DNA of 64,000 bases, from positions 15,748,001 through 15,812,000 of the forward strand of contig JANTQA010000023.1 in the NCBI GenBank assembly GCA_027625915.1. Reading direction: 5' to 3'. Shown here one piece after another: positions 51,985 to 63,900 of the stretch (the stretch's first letter is position 1; each line of letters starts with the position of its first letter). Origin of the DNA: Anaeramoeba flamelloides. Lineage: Eukaryota; Metamonada; Anaeramoebidae. A program made the position numbers and the translations under genes. Under the pieces are notes generated by a model. It searched no databases and was not told the DNA's origin. It saw only the letters and a list, made by a program, of their open reading frames with translations.

Positions 51985-52830
51985 TGCGGTAAACAGTTTT
52001 GAATTTTGAACAAGTAACAATATATAAACTTCTTTTTTTTTGTTCTTAGAAAAAAAAACAGAGAAATGTATTTGTTTTTTGAAAAAATTAAGATAAAAAA
52101 AGAATTTAATTGTTTGTATATCGCCTTATAAAATACTTGTCTGATATCAAAAATTAAGAGAGGCATAGCAGAGAAAAAAATACTGTACATGAAAAAAATC
52201 CCAGTCAAGATTTTTATTTGAATATTTTGAAAAATTGTTGTTTAATTCCTAATATTTTCAATCAAATCCTTTTACTAAATAACTATTTTTTTTTTGTATG
52301 AATTAAGTAATAAACCTGCCTAAAGTTCATTAAAGTGAGGTGTCAATAGAATACTCAAACACTTATTTGATAACTAAAGTAGATCTACTTTTTTTGAAAA
52401 CCAATTGAGTTTTATAGAGGTTAACTAGAGTTTGAAAAATGATAATTTTATTCTTGTTTTGTGATTGATTGAATGGTGTTATGAAAAAGGGTAATTTAAT
52501 TAATCATCATTCTAATAAGTGGGTGAGTTATAATTTAAAAAGTTTGATTCTTAAAAAAAAGGATTTGATTTTAAATATTAGGAATTACACAACAATTTCC
52601 AAAAATATTCACAATAAAAAGCTTGTCATGTTTTTTTTTTTTTTCATGTACAGTATTTTTTTTATACTGCTTTATCTTAATTTTTGATATCAGAAGATTC
52701 TTTTATCAGGCTCTATATGAACAATTAAATTTTGTTTTATTTTAATTTTTTCAAAAAAAAACCTTATTTTTCTGTCTTTTTCATTCAAAGTTTGAGCACA
52801 TATTTGCCTGTCTGTAAACTAAATTCCAAA
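51985..52830. repeat. Foldback X5 with ~215 bp arms
   Basis: The arms (about 51985-52205 and 52610-52830) are inverted copies sharing CTGATATCAAAAATTAAG, AAAAAAATACTGTACATGAA and a TTTTGAAAAAATTAA block. The 400-bp centre has no convincing frame. Confidence 0.65.
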
Positions 52831-55078
52831 ATTTATACAAAGTTAAAATGGTTGAAAGGATAATAATAATATAGTTTAAATTCAATTTGCATAATAATTT
52901 TGATTTTAAAAACTATTTTTATAATTTTTTGTCTTTTCTGTTTTTTTTTCTTTTCTTTTTTTTTTTTAAGGAACATAATCTGCTTCTTTTTCTCAGGATT
53001 TTTTTTCAATGGGTTTAATTTCAAAAATGTGTTTTGTTAAAGAAAAAAAAAACATCGGATTGGTTGGTGGTATCTAATCATTTGATTCTGTAAAACAATT
53101 GTTGATGGTATTTCAACATGTTTAGTGATACATTATTTTATTCTCAACTTTTCAAAATTTTGGAGATATAAACGAAAATTCAAACTTTTCCACATCATTG
53201 AAACAGTTCAAAATTCGAAATTATTTGTTAGTTCTATCCAAATTGTTTTCAAGACGAAATAATTTACTTTGAGTACATTTATATACAACAAAATTATTTA
53301 GAAAGAACCTTTCATCAATATCAAAAAAAAAAAATTGATAAATTTTATCCTAGATTTATTTGATAATTAATTAAATTTTTGGATCAATAATTGTTTTAAT
53401 CATGTTCTCAATTATCCTAAAAACTGTAACACTTAAACTTTTCTATTATTTGCATTCTTTAATAGTCGAGTAATTGGGGTTAAAAATAATTTTCTCGAAT
53501 TCATTAGCATCAACTCTATTCAAACCAAAATCCTTTCACATTTGATCTGAATAAATACACACAGAAAAAAATCGAAAGGGGGGAAATCCAAATTATTCCA
53601 GTGTTGCAAATAATGAAAAATTAATCATCTAGATCAATACATAAGCGAAGGTAAAAAAGATAAAAAAACAATATGAAAAAAGAACCTCAAGAAAATCAAA
53701 GATTTGAAGATTGTGGATAAAGAAGATACAGATGAATTACAACGGAAAGTGATCACTAAAAGAAATCTTAGGTATCACTATATAATACTTTTTAATCAAT
53801 ATGACTCAACATGATATTAAGAAAAAGTAACTCTTCTTTGAATAAAACTTAACTAACATAAATGTATAAATTCACACGGATTCCAATCTCTTAAAGTTTC
53901 ATCTGAGTATTGATGTAAAAGTCTTTATTGTTTTTATTTCTTCACTTTTTTTTTCTTCTCTTACTTTTTTTTTTAGAGAGATTCTTCTTTTTCTATTCTT
54001 TTTCCTTTTAAACTTTTAAAAGACTAAATTGGGTTTAAAATTCTTCAAATATCTTTTTCTAGATGCGCATATTGATTTTAGATCCTCTTTGTATTAGCAG
54101 ATACATAATTAATCACAAAAAAATTCTCTCTTTAACAAATTTATTGTTTTTTAACATTTGACCCTTAACAATTAATTGTTTATTATATTTAAAACACTTT
54201 ATGAAAATTGTCACCAAGAAGAATGACAAAATAGTCATTCAACCCCCTTTCTTTCAAAAATTCTGTTTTTTTACTCTTAAATGGGAAAAAATTTTTGCGT
54301 AATTTTCATTTTTTTTTTTTCTGAGAGAAAATATCAATCAAATTCGATTTAATTGTGCCTTTACTGATTTGATGATTTGTTTTTTTTTGTTTTTATCACT
54401 ATATCTTTTTTGAACTAAAAATTATATAATTCCAGAAGGTTTCAATGAATTTAAAGAGATAATTTTCTGAAATTTTGTACTATTTAAATTTTATAATTTA
54501 AGAAAATAAATTTTTTTCTTATTTTGACTTTTCTTGATCTGAGTTAGTAAATGAAATAAAAATCTCAAAGGAAGTAATATTAAACCACCACGAAAAATAT
54601 CTCCAGACACTTATGATAAGTTCGAAATTAGATATTTATATTAAAAAAAATAATAAAAATTTTAATCTTTGGTTCCTGTCTATTTAAATTCAATCAGTCC
54701 ATTCATTGAATCAAAACATATTTTTTAAAAGGAAACATTTTGGTAATTAAATCAAATTGTAGAATTTAAAATTTTCCAAAATAACATTTTTTTTTTCCTT
54801 TCTATTAATTTTTGAGCTTTTGGGTTGACTCTTCAAACTAAAATATTGGCTGAAAAAAGGTTAACTGTTCTTTTATTCTTAATTCTAAAAGTCTCAATTC
54901 AAACATAAAAATCAAGAAAAAAGGAAATTTTTCTAAGACTTGCAAATTCTACTTAAAAAACGAAAATAATTTAAAAAAAAATAAAGGAGTAAATTCACTC
55001 AAATCAAAACCCCTCTTAAAACCAAAAACCTGAATCAAATTCAAAGACAAAAACAAAAACAAAAACAAAAACAAAACA

Positions 55079-56989
55079 ATGACGATATATGTCTTTGGGG
55101 GGATTTCCACATCTCGGCCAACAAACAAGAAACATTATTCGACAATTCCATCGATACATTTAACCACAGATCATAACATACGAACGTTCCCGGGGATAAA
55201 CCGAGTGGCTCAGATTGTATCCGGGAGATTTCAGACGTTAACACTTGACGCGAGAGGTAAAATACGGCTCTTCAGTGCTGACACTGGCCAACTTGGAGAA
55301 ATGATCCCGAGTATTGAGAAGGAGAAAATCAAAAAGCTGTATTGTGGGTTTACACATTTCTTTATGGAGACGATTTCTGGGCGTTTGTTTGTCTTTGGGG
55401 ACAATTCCTTTGGGAAAGCAGGCTTTAACATGAGCAAAAAAAGGATCAAGACCCCCACAGAGATCACATTTTTCAAGGAAAGGGGACTAGCAATTAAAAG
55501 GATCTATGCTTCGTGCCAGATGTCCATTTTCCTCTGCCACAACGGTCATTTGTTTACAACGGGGCTATCTCCCTTCAGTCACCGTGGTGATTTGACCACC
55601 GAGGAGGTCAATTGCGAACCACACCTCGAGCTGAACAAGGTCAGCCGTGCCTTTTTAGGGTATGGATCACATCATTTCTTTTACATCAGGAAGGGGAAAT
55701 TGTTTGGTATTGGCAAAAACGAGGTTGGGCAGCTTGGCCTCTCAAAAAGCATTTGCAAGGAAAGGATCACATCCCCCAAGCAGATCAAGTCCTTCAAAGA
55801 AGAACAAATTACAAGAATTAAAAAGATTTGCATGGGGCTATTACATTCTGTTTTATTATTAGACAAGAAGGTGTGGAGCTGTGGGCACAAGGAGTGTTCA
55901 GGGTTGGGGAAATCTGTCTCCATTTTCACAAAGATCTCAAAATTAAAAAAAGTAAATATTCTCAAAATTTCGACAGGGATGAGACACACAATTGCCCTCA
56001 GCGAAGAGAACGTATTTTATGGCTGGGGCGATAGTGTTTGCGGACAGCTTGGGATCCAAAAAAATGATTGGATCAAATTACCAAAAAAATTCAAAAAGCC
56101 CAAATTACAAAAAAATGAAATTTGGAACATTTATTCTGGCTATTTCAATTCCTTTGTATTTGTGCCCACCTATTCAACATTGCAAGACGACTTAATACAA
56201 TTATTAAAATTTCAAGCATATGGAAAGGAAAAAATATGCAAATATAAAGTCGATCCCATTCTATTGGAAAATAGAGTCGGCCTAAAATTTGAACAAATCT
56301 CAAAACTATGCACAAATTTTTCAGATCCAGAAATTTTTAACTTTTTGTTGTGGTGCTATGGTATGTCGAAACAATACAACAAAGAGAATTTAATTCACAA
56401 CAACAACTCTTTAAATAATAAGAATGACAAAAAAAAAAGAAGGAAAAGTCATTGTACACAATGTGAAAATTCAAAAGAAGGCTTTTTTGATATGGAATTC
56501 GAACCTTTGAACACTAAACAACTTGAAAAAAGTTTAAATGCATTGCAAATCGAAAATCAATATAAAGAAAAACCCTTTTCAAAAATTATCCAAGATTTAT
56601 ATGAAAATCAAGAATCAAAAGATTTCACAATCAAAATTAAAAATGAAAAGGAAATTAAAATTCATAAATTCATTTTACAAGCAAGATCAACTTACTTTCG
56701 TCAATTATTCAATTCACAAAGCTGGATCAGATCTTGGAACGACCCAAAGGTTTCTTCAATTCCCGCACTTAATATTTTAATTGATTTTTTATATTTTGAT
56801 CAAATTACAATTACATCCTTTAGTAAAGATTTAGAAACTGCCTTGGGTTTAGCCGAGCATTATCAAATTGATGGAATTAAAAGTTTTAAAAGAAAAATAA
56901 AAGAATTAAAAAAGAAAAAATTGGAATATTCTGTCTTTGGTAATCTTTCTCTTTCAATTAAAACCGAAGATTTAATGTTTAAAAAATAA
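55079..56989 (+). CDS. RCC1-repeat and BTB domain protein, intronless
   Basis: A single 636-residue frame with ATG after a CAAAAA-repeat leader. The N-terminal two thirds (about 40-370) form RCC1-type blades, seen in SGRLFVFGDNSFGKAG, GKLFGIGKNEVGQLG, KKVWSCGHKECSGLG and VFYGWGDSVCGQLG. A linker with a Lys/Arg/Asn-rich segment and a CTQC motif follows. The BTB domain lies at about 530-610 (SKDFTIKIKNEKEIKIHKFI, then LNILIDFLYFDQITI and ALGLAEHYQIDGI). RCC1-BTB proteins are generally thought to act as ubiquitin ligase adaptors or GTPase-linked scaffolds; the substrate is unknown. Base composition changes sharply within the gene: 34 of 60 bases are G/C at 55561-55620 against 11 of 60 at 56581-56640, with the switch near 56080. 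No frame break occurs at the switch. Confidence 0.93.
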   Translation: MTIYVFGGISTSRPTNKKHYSTIPSIHLTTDHNIRTFPGINRVAQIVSGRFQTLTLDARGKIRLFSADTGQLGEMIPSIEKEKIKKLYCGFTHFFMETISGRLFVFGDNSFGKAGFNMSKKRIKTPTEITFFKERGLAIKRIYASCQMSIFLCHNGHLFTTGLSPFSHRGDLTTEEVNCEPHLELNKVSRAFLGYGSHHFFYIRKGKLFGIGKNEVGQLGLSKSICKERITSPKQIKSFKEEQITRIKKICMGLLHSVLLLDKKVWSCGHKECSGLGKSVSIFTKISKLKKVNILKISTGMRHTIALSEENVFYGWGDSVCGQLGIQKNDWIKLPKKFKKPKLQKNEIWNIYSGYFNSFVFVPTYSTLQDDLIQLLKFQAYGKEKICKYKVDPILLENRVGLKFEQISKLCTNFSDPEIFNFLLWCYGMSKQYNKENLIHNNNSLNNKNDKKKRRKSHCTQCENSKEGFFDMEFEPLNTKQLEKSLNALQIENQYKEKPFSKIIQDLYENQESKDFTIKIKNEKEIKIHKFILQARSTYFRQLFNSQSWIRSWNDPKVSSIPALNILIDFLYFDQITITSFSKDLETALGLAEHYQIDGIKSFKRKIKELKKKKLEYSVFGNLSLSIKTEDLMFKK

Positions 56990-57413
56990 TTCTAATATTT
57001 TTACTTACTTGTTTTGTAATTAGAAATATATATATATATTATTTTGTTTGGTCCCACTTTCTTTTTCTCTCAACTTTTATTTTTTGATTATTTTTTTCAC
57101 TTTCTTTAATTTTATTTTTTCACCAACAAGTTTTTATTAATAATCTATTATTATTTTTTTTTTTTAATCAATTATTAAAAAATAATAAATAAGAATTTAA
57201 AAGTATATTTATTTAATTTTTCTAAAATAACAAACAAAAAAAAAAAAAAAACAGTATAGCATTATTAATTTCATTTGTTTTCTTATCAATTTTTAAAATT
57301 TCTGATAAATTCAACTGATAATTGTCTAAAGTAGAACCCCAATTCTATTTTTTTGAAAAAAATAAAAGCTTAAAAAATTAGTTATCTTGGAAATATAAAG
57401 TCATAATACCAGA

Positions 57414-57595
57414 CTTAAGGGACTAGTCTCTATATTTTTTTTTTTTGGCCAATTTCTAAATAAAGATTCCTTATCAAGAAATATGATTAATATTCAAAAT
57501 AAACAGGGGTTTTCAAAATTACATAATTCGCAAAAAAATTTCGCAATCTCTATGAGATTTAGGTAAAATCAATTTATAGAGATTAGCCCCTTAAT
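57414..57595. repeat. Family H MITE, copy H1
   Basis: Begins TTAAGGGACTAGTCTCTATA and ends with the inverted TAGAGATTAGCCCCTTAA, about 182 bp; an inner GCCAATTTCTAAATAAAGAT block is shared with H2. Confidence 0.65.
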
Positions 57596-58329
57596 GAAAA
57601 TGATTTGGAATTATTTATCATTTACATATATCAAAAAAAAAAAAAAAAATATGAAATTAAAATAAAAAGGTACTGTTATCGAATTTTTGGAGAGAGTCCA
57701 ACAAAAAAATTAAAAAGAAATAAGTTTAAATTCCCTTCATTTGTATTGATCTATCAAAGGTTGGTTATAATTGACTAATTTTATTTTACACTTCTAAATA
57801 AAGAGATTAAAGTGTCGTTTAATATTAATGATTCTTTTTTTTTTCCTTTTTTCCCTTCAATTTTTTGTTTTTATTTTTCAATTTTTTGCTTTTTGATTTT
57901 TAAACCTAAAAAATTTTGCTTATGTATTGCACTTGAATAATCGTGAAATCTATGATTTTGCCCTTAAATTGTCTTTAAGGAAATTTAAGTAGCCATGTAT
58001 TTAGAGAACAATTTATACTTCTTCCATCAATAATTAAAGAAAGTTTTTTAACAATAAAAAGAATATTAAAACAAAATTCTACAACTTATGTAAACACGAT
58101 AATAATCTAGAAAATTTTGAAGAAACCAATAATTTTCTATAATATTGACCAAAATTTGAACAAAAAAAAAGAAAAAAGATAGTCTTGTATTTAATAATTA
58201 CTACAAATAAAAATAATAAGCAAATAGAGTATAATATCATAGATATTATTCAAAATAAAGATTTATTATTTTAAATGTCATAAGTTGAATATAAGGTAAA
58301 TATGAACCTTATTGAAATTTTATATGAAA

Positions 58330-58745
58330 AAATTTAGAAATTGGGGGGTTTCGTGGGGTGTCATAGAGTGTTATCAAGCACCCTAGTATTTTTTCGGGTG
58401 TCTAGTTTTTCTTGCAGTTTTCTGTTTTATTGGTGAAGTGTTCTAGGTTTTTATGAGGTTTTCTATTTATTAAGAAAATCAATATATTTTGGTTAGGTTT
58501 TTTTTACTTTAGAAATAAACCGAAAATTTTTAATAAATTTTCTGTTTATTTCTAAAATAAAAAAAAACCTAGAACACTTCACAAATAAAAATGAAAACCT
58601 TAAAAAAATCTAATGAAAATCAATAGATTTTACAAATAATAAAAGAACTCAAACAACCGTACCACACGTTTCATAATTAAAAAGGATCGAGAAAAATCAA
58701 AAATTATACTCAACCCTTAGGCATTCTGGAAAATCTTAATGTTCA
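58330..58745. repeat. Family B foldback, copy B3
   Basis: Contains GAAGTGTTCTAGGTTTTTAT and its inverse AAACCTAGAACACTTCAC, with AATAAACCGAAAATTTTTAA in between, so this copy is a near palindrome around 58540. Confidence 0.6.
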
Positions 58746-59643
58746 CACAGGAAATTAATTTTCCTAAGTTATAAAAAAAGGTACAAGATAACTTTTTTCA
58801 ATCATATCCCTCATCAAGAAGAGGGAAAATTTTCATTTATTTTGTGGAAATTTCTTTTTCCAAATAAAAATGAATTTTTTTGTTTCAAATCCTAAAGATA
58901 TTTTTTTAATTATTAGCTGAAAAATATTAAAGATCTTCATAAAATAAATGATAGATAAAAATTGACAGATTATCTTTTTTTTTTTTCCTCCTTCAGTATG
59001 TAAATTAAATTAAAACTTTTTTATTTGAATTTATAAATAATTGAAATTTAAATTATTATACAATTTTAGCATATTTTTATTAAAAAAAAAAAGTTTAATT
59101 TTCTTTTTTTTGAAATTATCACAATTGAATTCAGTATTTTTGGTAAAAATAATCATAAAACACTAGAATAATTTAAAGTTAATAAGAAATCAAATGTGTG
59201 TTAAAGAACTTTTTATAAATCATTTTTTGTATTTCGATTTACTTAATTTTGCTTTCATCGAGATCCTTCATACTTAATGTCTTCAAAATCAAATAGTATA
59301 TTGTTGATTGTTAGTAGGAGCTTATATAAGTCAAAAGTAAATGTTTAGTACAATTCACATCTGTAAATATTGACTTTCAGAAATATTCCTTATTATTTAA
59401 CATAATTATTTTGTGGTTTCTTGAGAAAAAATCAATTCTTATTCAGCTAAAGGAATTATGGAATGATTAATTATTCAGTTTTTCAATTTTTCCTTGTAAA
59501 TCTTAAAAGAACCTGATAAAATTTATTTTTTTTTTATAAATTATAACGAATTTCAAGATTAAAAATTAAAGGACCAAAGGAATTGATATAAAACCCAAAG
59601 TTTGAACAAAAAATACTTACTGTTAATTGAAAAATAATTAGAT

Positions 59644-59822
59644 CAAAATTTTCATAAAGCTTTCTATAAAATAATCACATTTCAAGAATTAAAATAAATC
59701 CACAAAGTCCGCATTCTAAAAGGTAAATTAATAATTTAACACTGATTAGTAGAGAATTAATTTTTTGAAATGTTACTTGATGATTTACAAATCTCTTTTG
59801 GAAAGTTAAATGAAAATTTTGT
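59644..59822. repeat. Family F MITE, copy F4
   Basis: Ends are CAAAATTTTCATAAAGCTTT and GGAAAGTTAAATGAAAATTT in inverted arrangement, about 179 bp, opposite orientation to F1. Confidence 0.6.
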
Positions 59823-61510
59823 TACATTTATTTTGAAACAAATAGTATTTTTAAAATAGCCTTTAAAATGAAAATAATACAAAATAGTGATAATTCCTTA
59901 TTTTTACTAAAATATCGTTTGAAAAAAAAGGAATTTGAGCTTTAAAACCTATCTACTTGAGCTATCTTGATGAAATTGAAATTAAGCGAATCTAATTCCA
60001 AAGATAATTTATTCAAAACACTTTACTTACATTTGGATTCTGATTACCTTTATATTATTTCAAACGAATTTTGATCATTTTAGTCAAAAGTTCCAAATTA
60101 ATTTTTTAAAAGTTCAAATAAAATTATACACTTTTTTGACATTTACAATTTTTTATTTCAAATAATTTGTTTTCAAGACCAATTTTTATCTTATAAATCC
60201 TAAAACTTATCACTTTCTTTTCCAGACTTTTCTTTTCTAAACTGGGTTCTCAATGAAATAAGTTGATTTTTGTGGTTTCTATTTCAAAAAGGAAATTGAA
60301 AATCGAGTAAAAATTTTTTCTGATTAAAAAAAAAAAAAATTTTTTTTAACTTTCTCGTTTTTGAAAATCTTTTGAAGAACTGTGCAAAAAGAATTTTGAA
60401 GGTTTAAATTCAAAAAAATCATCCAAATTAGTTGGTTATTGAAACAAACTGTTTTGATCGTTGATTTCGAAAATATCTAAAAAGAATATTGATAAAAAAA
60501 GTTTTAAACTTTTTTAGGAATATATCAGTTTTAATAGAAAGAATAATAATAAACCAAAATTTCAAATATTTAGGTTACAGCCCCTCCGAAAAATACCACT
60601 AACGTTGATCAAAAATGGATTTTGCAAATATAGAACTAACAATTTTGTTTTTAGTTTGTGGTTTTTTAAGGTAAAAAAAAATAGAAAGTCAAAAATGAAG
60701 TGAATATTAATTCTCAATTATTAAATAAGAATGGTATGATAAAGTTTGGTTAGTGAAAGTTTTCATTTTTACAATGATCAATAAGACTCAACAAATTGCA
60801 AAATCTGATTTAAGTTTTTGGAGAATATTTTTTCCAAATTTTGTTCAAAAATTTCACTCCATTTTCCACATTTCTTAAAAACATTAATTAAAAGAGAGAG
60901 CGCATTGATTTTCCTTCAGATTCAAAACAAACCCTCTTATAATTTTGAACTATCATGGTTTATCACTTATTCTTAGGGTAATGTCAAATTATGGAAACTA
61001 TTTTCTTTGATTTTTTAAGCGATCGAATTTTTTGCTCTAACAATTCAACTATTCACTAAAGATCGTTAAAGTGTATAACTTTCGTGTCTATTGGCTCTAA
61101 AAAAAGTTCTTGTTTTTAAAAAGAAAAAAAGCTGAAAAAATAGAGTTTGTAATTTAGTTTGATGAGAATGTCAAAAAAAGCAATTTCAAGATTCTAAATA
61201 AAAGTTTCTGGTTCTTTTCCATTTGATAATACGATTCTTTAAATGAACTATCTCTTCAACAAATTGAAAATAATAAAACTATCAAAAAAAACTTGGAAAA
61301 AAAAAAAAAAAATTCTCAAAAATTAATTAACACCTCGACTTTACAAAAATAAAATAAAAAAAATTCGTTTTTGGAAATATTTAGTGTTCTTGTTTTGAAA
61401 CATCACCACTTCAATTGATCAAAAAATGTGAGTAAAAAATAAAAAAGTAGAACAAAAATCATTTTTTTTCCATTTTGCAAAACAAATAACAGAACAAACA
61501 ATTCCAAAAA

Positions 61511-62086
61511 ATGAATCAACACAAACTTGTAGTTGTTGGAGGCGGAGGTGTTGGCAAATCTGCAATAACAATCCAATTTGTCAAAAATTACTTTGTTGAT
61601 GTCTACGATCCTACGATTGAAGACTCCTACAGAAGGCAAATGTTGATAGATAAGGAAACATGCCTATTAGATATCCTTGATACTGCAGGACAGGAAGAAT
61701 ATTCTACACTAAAGGATTCGTATATGAGGGAAGGAGAAGGCTTTTTAGTTGTGTATGCTATCAACTCAAGAAATTCCTTTGACGAAGTTTCTAATTTAAA
61801 AGAAGAAATCACGCAAGCAAAGGACATGGAAGAAGTTCCCATGATCATTGTTGGAAACAAAAACGATCTTGAGAATGAAAGACAAGTGTCGAAGGTTGAA
61901 GGAACAGATTTGGCGAGGAGTTTCAACTGCCCATTTATTGAATCATCTGCTAAAACAAGAACCAATGTTGATGAGTGTTTTGTCAATTTGGTTCGAGAGA
62001 TCAACAAAATGCAAAAATTAACACAGCCTGAAGAGAAAAATACTAAAAAAAAGAAAAAAAGAAGGTTTAGGTGTGATATAATGTAA
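61511..62086 (+). CDS. Ras-family small GTPase with CAAX box
   Basis: A single-exon 191-residue Ras. G1 is GGGGVGKS (10-17), with Gly12 and Gly13 kept and Gly in place of the usual Ala11. Switch I is YDPTIEDSY (32-40, Thr35 present); switch II is DTAGQEEY (57-64, Gln61 present). Base recognition is NKND (116-119) and SAK (146-148). The C-terminus has a basic run and ends CDIM, a CAAX motif whose final Met favours farnesylation (family knowledge), so plasma-membrane attachment is expected. All GTP-binding and GAP-sensitive residues look intact. Ras cycles between GDP and GTP and could be a substrate of a RasGEF such as the one at 14.4-21.6 kb, but that pairing is only a possibility. An AATAAA-like signal follows near 62137. 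Confidence 0.97.
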   Translation: MNQHKLVVVGGGGVGKSAITIQFVKNYFVDVYDPTIEDSYRRQMLIDKETCLLDILDTAGQEEYSTLKDSYMREGEGFLVVYAINSRNSFDEVSNLKEEITQAKDMEEVPMIIVGNKNDLENERQVSKVEGTDLARSFNCPFIESSAKTRTNVDECFVNLVREINKMQKLTQPEEKNTKKKKKRRFRCDIM

Positions 62087-63299
62087 AATAATCAATTAAT
62101 TGTTTTTAATTGTAATTTTAACCCAAAAAAAAAAATAATAAATATTTGCTAAGATACGAAAATTTTGTGATCTTTTATTTTTTGAAACTGTTTTTGTCTG
62201 TGCTTAGTTAGATCACCTTATTTGAGTGATTGCCGTTATTGAAATAGTTATTGTTGATTTGAGAAATACCGAGGGTTAATAAACAACCAGAAATCGAAGA
62301 AATTTTGTGAATATACTCTCTTTTGTTTTTTTTATGATTTTTCAATAGGGATTATTAGCAATAGAAGAATGTTCATGACATATCAACAAATTCGGTAATA
62401 ATTCATATTTTTGTGATAAATGTAGTTTATCACCAATTTGTGGTTTTGTTGATCATATGAAATATTTCTGATAATCTCAAAAACTCGTTCTAAGGGACTA
62501 ATCACTTTTAAATTTTTTACCTATTTTTAATAGTGATTGAGAAAATGATTTGGCAATTACTTAGATTTGAAAACCCATTTTTATTTGTTTTCTATATTAA
62601 GTATATTTCAAGATAATGAAGGAATCCTTATTTCGAAATTGGTAAATAACAAATAATAGAGACTAGTGCCTTAATGGACAAATTTGAGATAATCAAAAAA
62701 AAAAAAAAAAAAGTTATTATAAATTGAGAAAAACCTTTTATTTTTAATTAATCCCTCAATAATTACTTAAAAAGTCAAGGAACATTTATAAAGATGTAAA
62801 AATAACTGAACACAGGCTTAATTATTTTTTTGATTTTGTATGATATTTTCAGAAATAATTTTAAAATTTGTGGAAAACTATTTTTCTACTGAATAAAATC
62901 AGAAAATAACTCTATTCAACCAAACCCCAAAAATCTTATTTTCACGCCAAAAAATAATTATCACTAATTACCCTAATAAGTACCTATTTCAACTTTAGAG
63001 GTTAAATAATGATTAATTATTATATTTGACAAATAATTAGATTATTCCAAGAAAAAGATCACATTATTCGAAATTTCTTGATTTTGTTTTGCATTAGATC
63101 TCGTTGGTAAACTATCAAATTCTAAGCCCCATTTTGCTCACTGTTCTTCTTCTAAAATTCAAAATTTTAACTTTTTTTGAGAATCAAACAATAAAAGAAT
63201 AAATATACAATGATCAAAATAAGAGTCTGAATGATAAAAAAAACCTTTTCAAAAATAATAATTGACAATTAATTAACGATAAATATCGAAATCCTGAAT
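62087..63299. other. Spacer after Ras
   Basis: A family H copy at 62491-62675 is the only recognisable content. Confidence 0.5.
62491..62675. repeat. Family H MITE, copy H2
   Basis: Begins CTAAGGGACTAATCACTTTT and ends with the inverted TAATAGAGACTAGTGCCTTA, about 185 bp; in the opposite orientation to H1 by its inner block. Confidence 0.6.
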
Positions 63300-63305
63300 T
63301 TTATT

Positions 63306-63900
63306 AAAAAAAGAAATGTTTTATTTATTCAAAAAGCTGATGATGAAGGAATTCCTGTAAATTATATAATAGTCAATTAATAATACTTTAAAAGGGTTCT
63401 TATTAAAAATTTATTGATAAAGGAATTGAAGATTCTTGGAATCTAGTTTCAGACTCTCAATTTGGTTTCAAAAAGAAAAAATAGATACACAAATAACTGT
63501 ATCTAATTTAAATTTTGAATAAAAAACTTATATATATATATCTATATATATATATAAATTGATTTTTTTTTTATCACAGTCGATGTTAAAATTTTATTTT
63601 GGTGCGTTTCGTCATATATTAGTGTATTATTCACTCAATAAATATATTATAGATAAAACAATCAAATATTGATTCCAAAATGATTATAATAAAGAGTGGA
63701 TTAGGAGTTTATTAAGGAGACCTCCCCCCCTCTATAATGTTAGGATTTACACGCAATTTTTTAATTGAAAAAATTAACAGTTTAAAGGAGCATGTTCAAA
63801 TATTTACAGATGGCTTAATTTTAATAATGGAAGTATCAGTATCTGAAATTGAACAAAAAAAAATTATTAAATATATTAAGTGGTGTAGTAGAAGAAAAAT
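63306..63900 (+). pseudogene. LINE reverse transcriptase relic
   Basis: Plus-strand fragments parallel the 4.4-6.6 kb LINE in order: RNVLFIQKADDEGIPVNY against its YITFIHKKGDEGNISNY, SDSQFGFKKK against QFGYRP, ITVDVK against VTIDIMK, and FLIEKINSLKEHVQIFTDGL followed by ILIM against its FLINEIRKF-EHTQMYADN-LILI. Several frame changes and stops occur, and motif C reads FTDG. The fragment ends shortly before the window edge, with an (AT)n tract at about 63530-63556 in the middle. It is a related but separate, older copy. Confidence 0.7.

Larger units (their letters stand above)
49695..55078. other. Spacer between methyltransferase and RCC1-BTB genes
   Basis: No gene could be supported. It has an (AT)n tract at 49741-49771, family B copy B2, a foldback at 51985-52830 and an (ATT)n-like run at 51916-51975. 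Short less AT-rich patches with open frames occur at 50056-50196 (-), 51494-51640 (-) and 53674-53815 (+), but none has a start codon or a recognisable domain. Confidence 0.45.
56990..61510. other. Spacer between RCC1-BTB and Ras genes
   Basis: A/T-rich, with copies of families H, B and F (listed). No gene or RNA was recognised. A stretch at about 60200-60320 resembles the inner part of family C. Confidence 0.5.

Noticed and set aside
51969-52687. Two short frames with similar MYSIFF starts on opposite strands
   Set aside because: The similarity arises because they are the two arms of foldback X5, not because they are a gene family.
55612-56195. Several overlapping frames within the RCC1-BTB gene on both strands
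   Set aside because: The G/C-rich first half of the gene leaves other frames open; only the 636-codon frame has RCC1 and BTB motifs.
61627-62007. Minus-strand 126-codon frame opposite Ras
   Set aside because: Antisense shadow of a canonical Ras gene.
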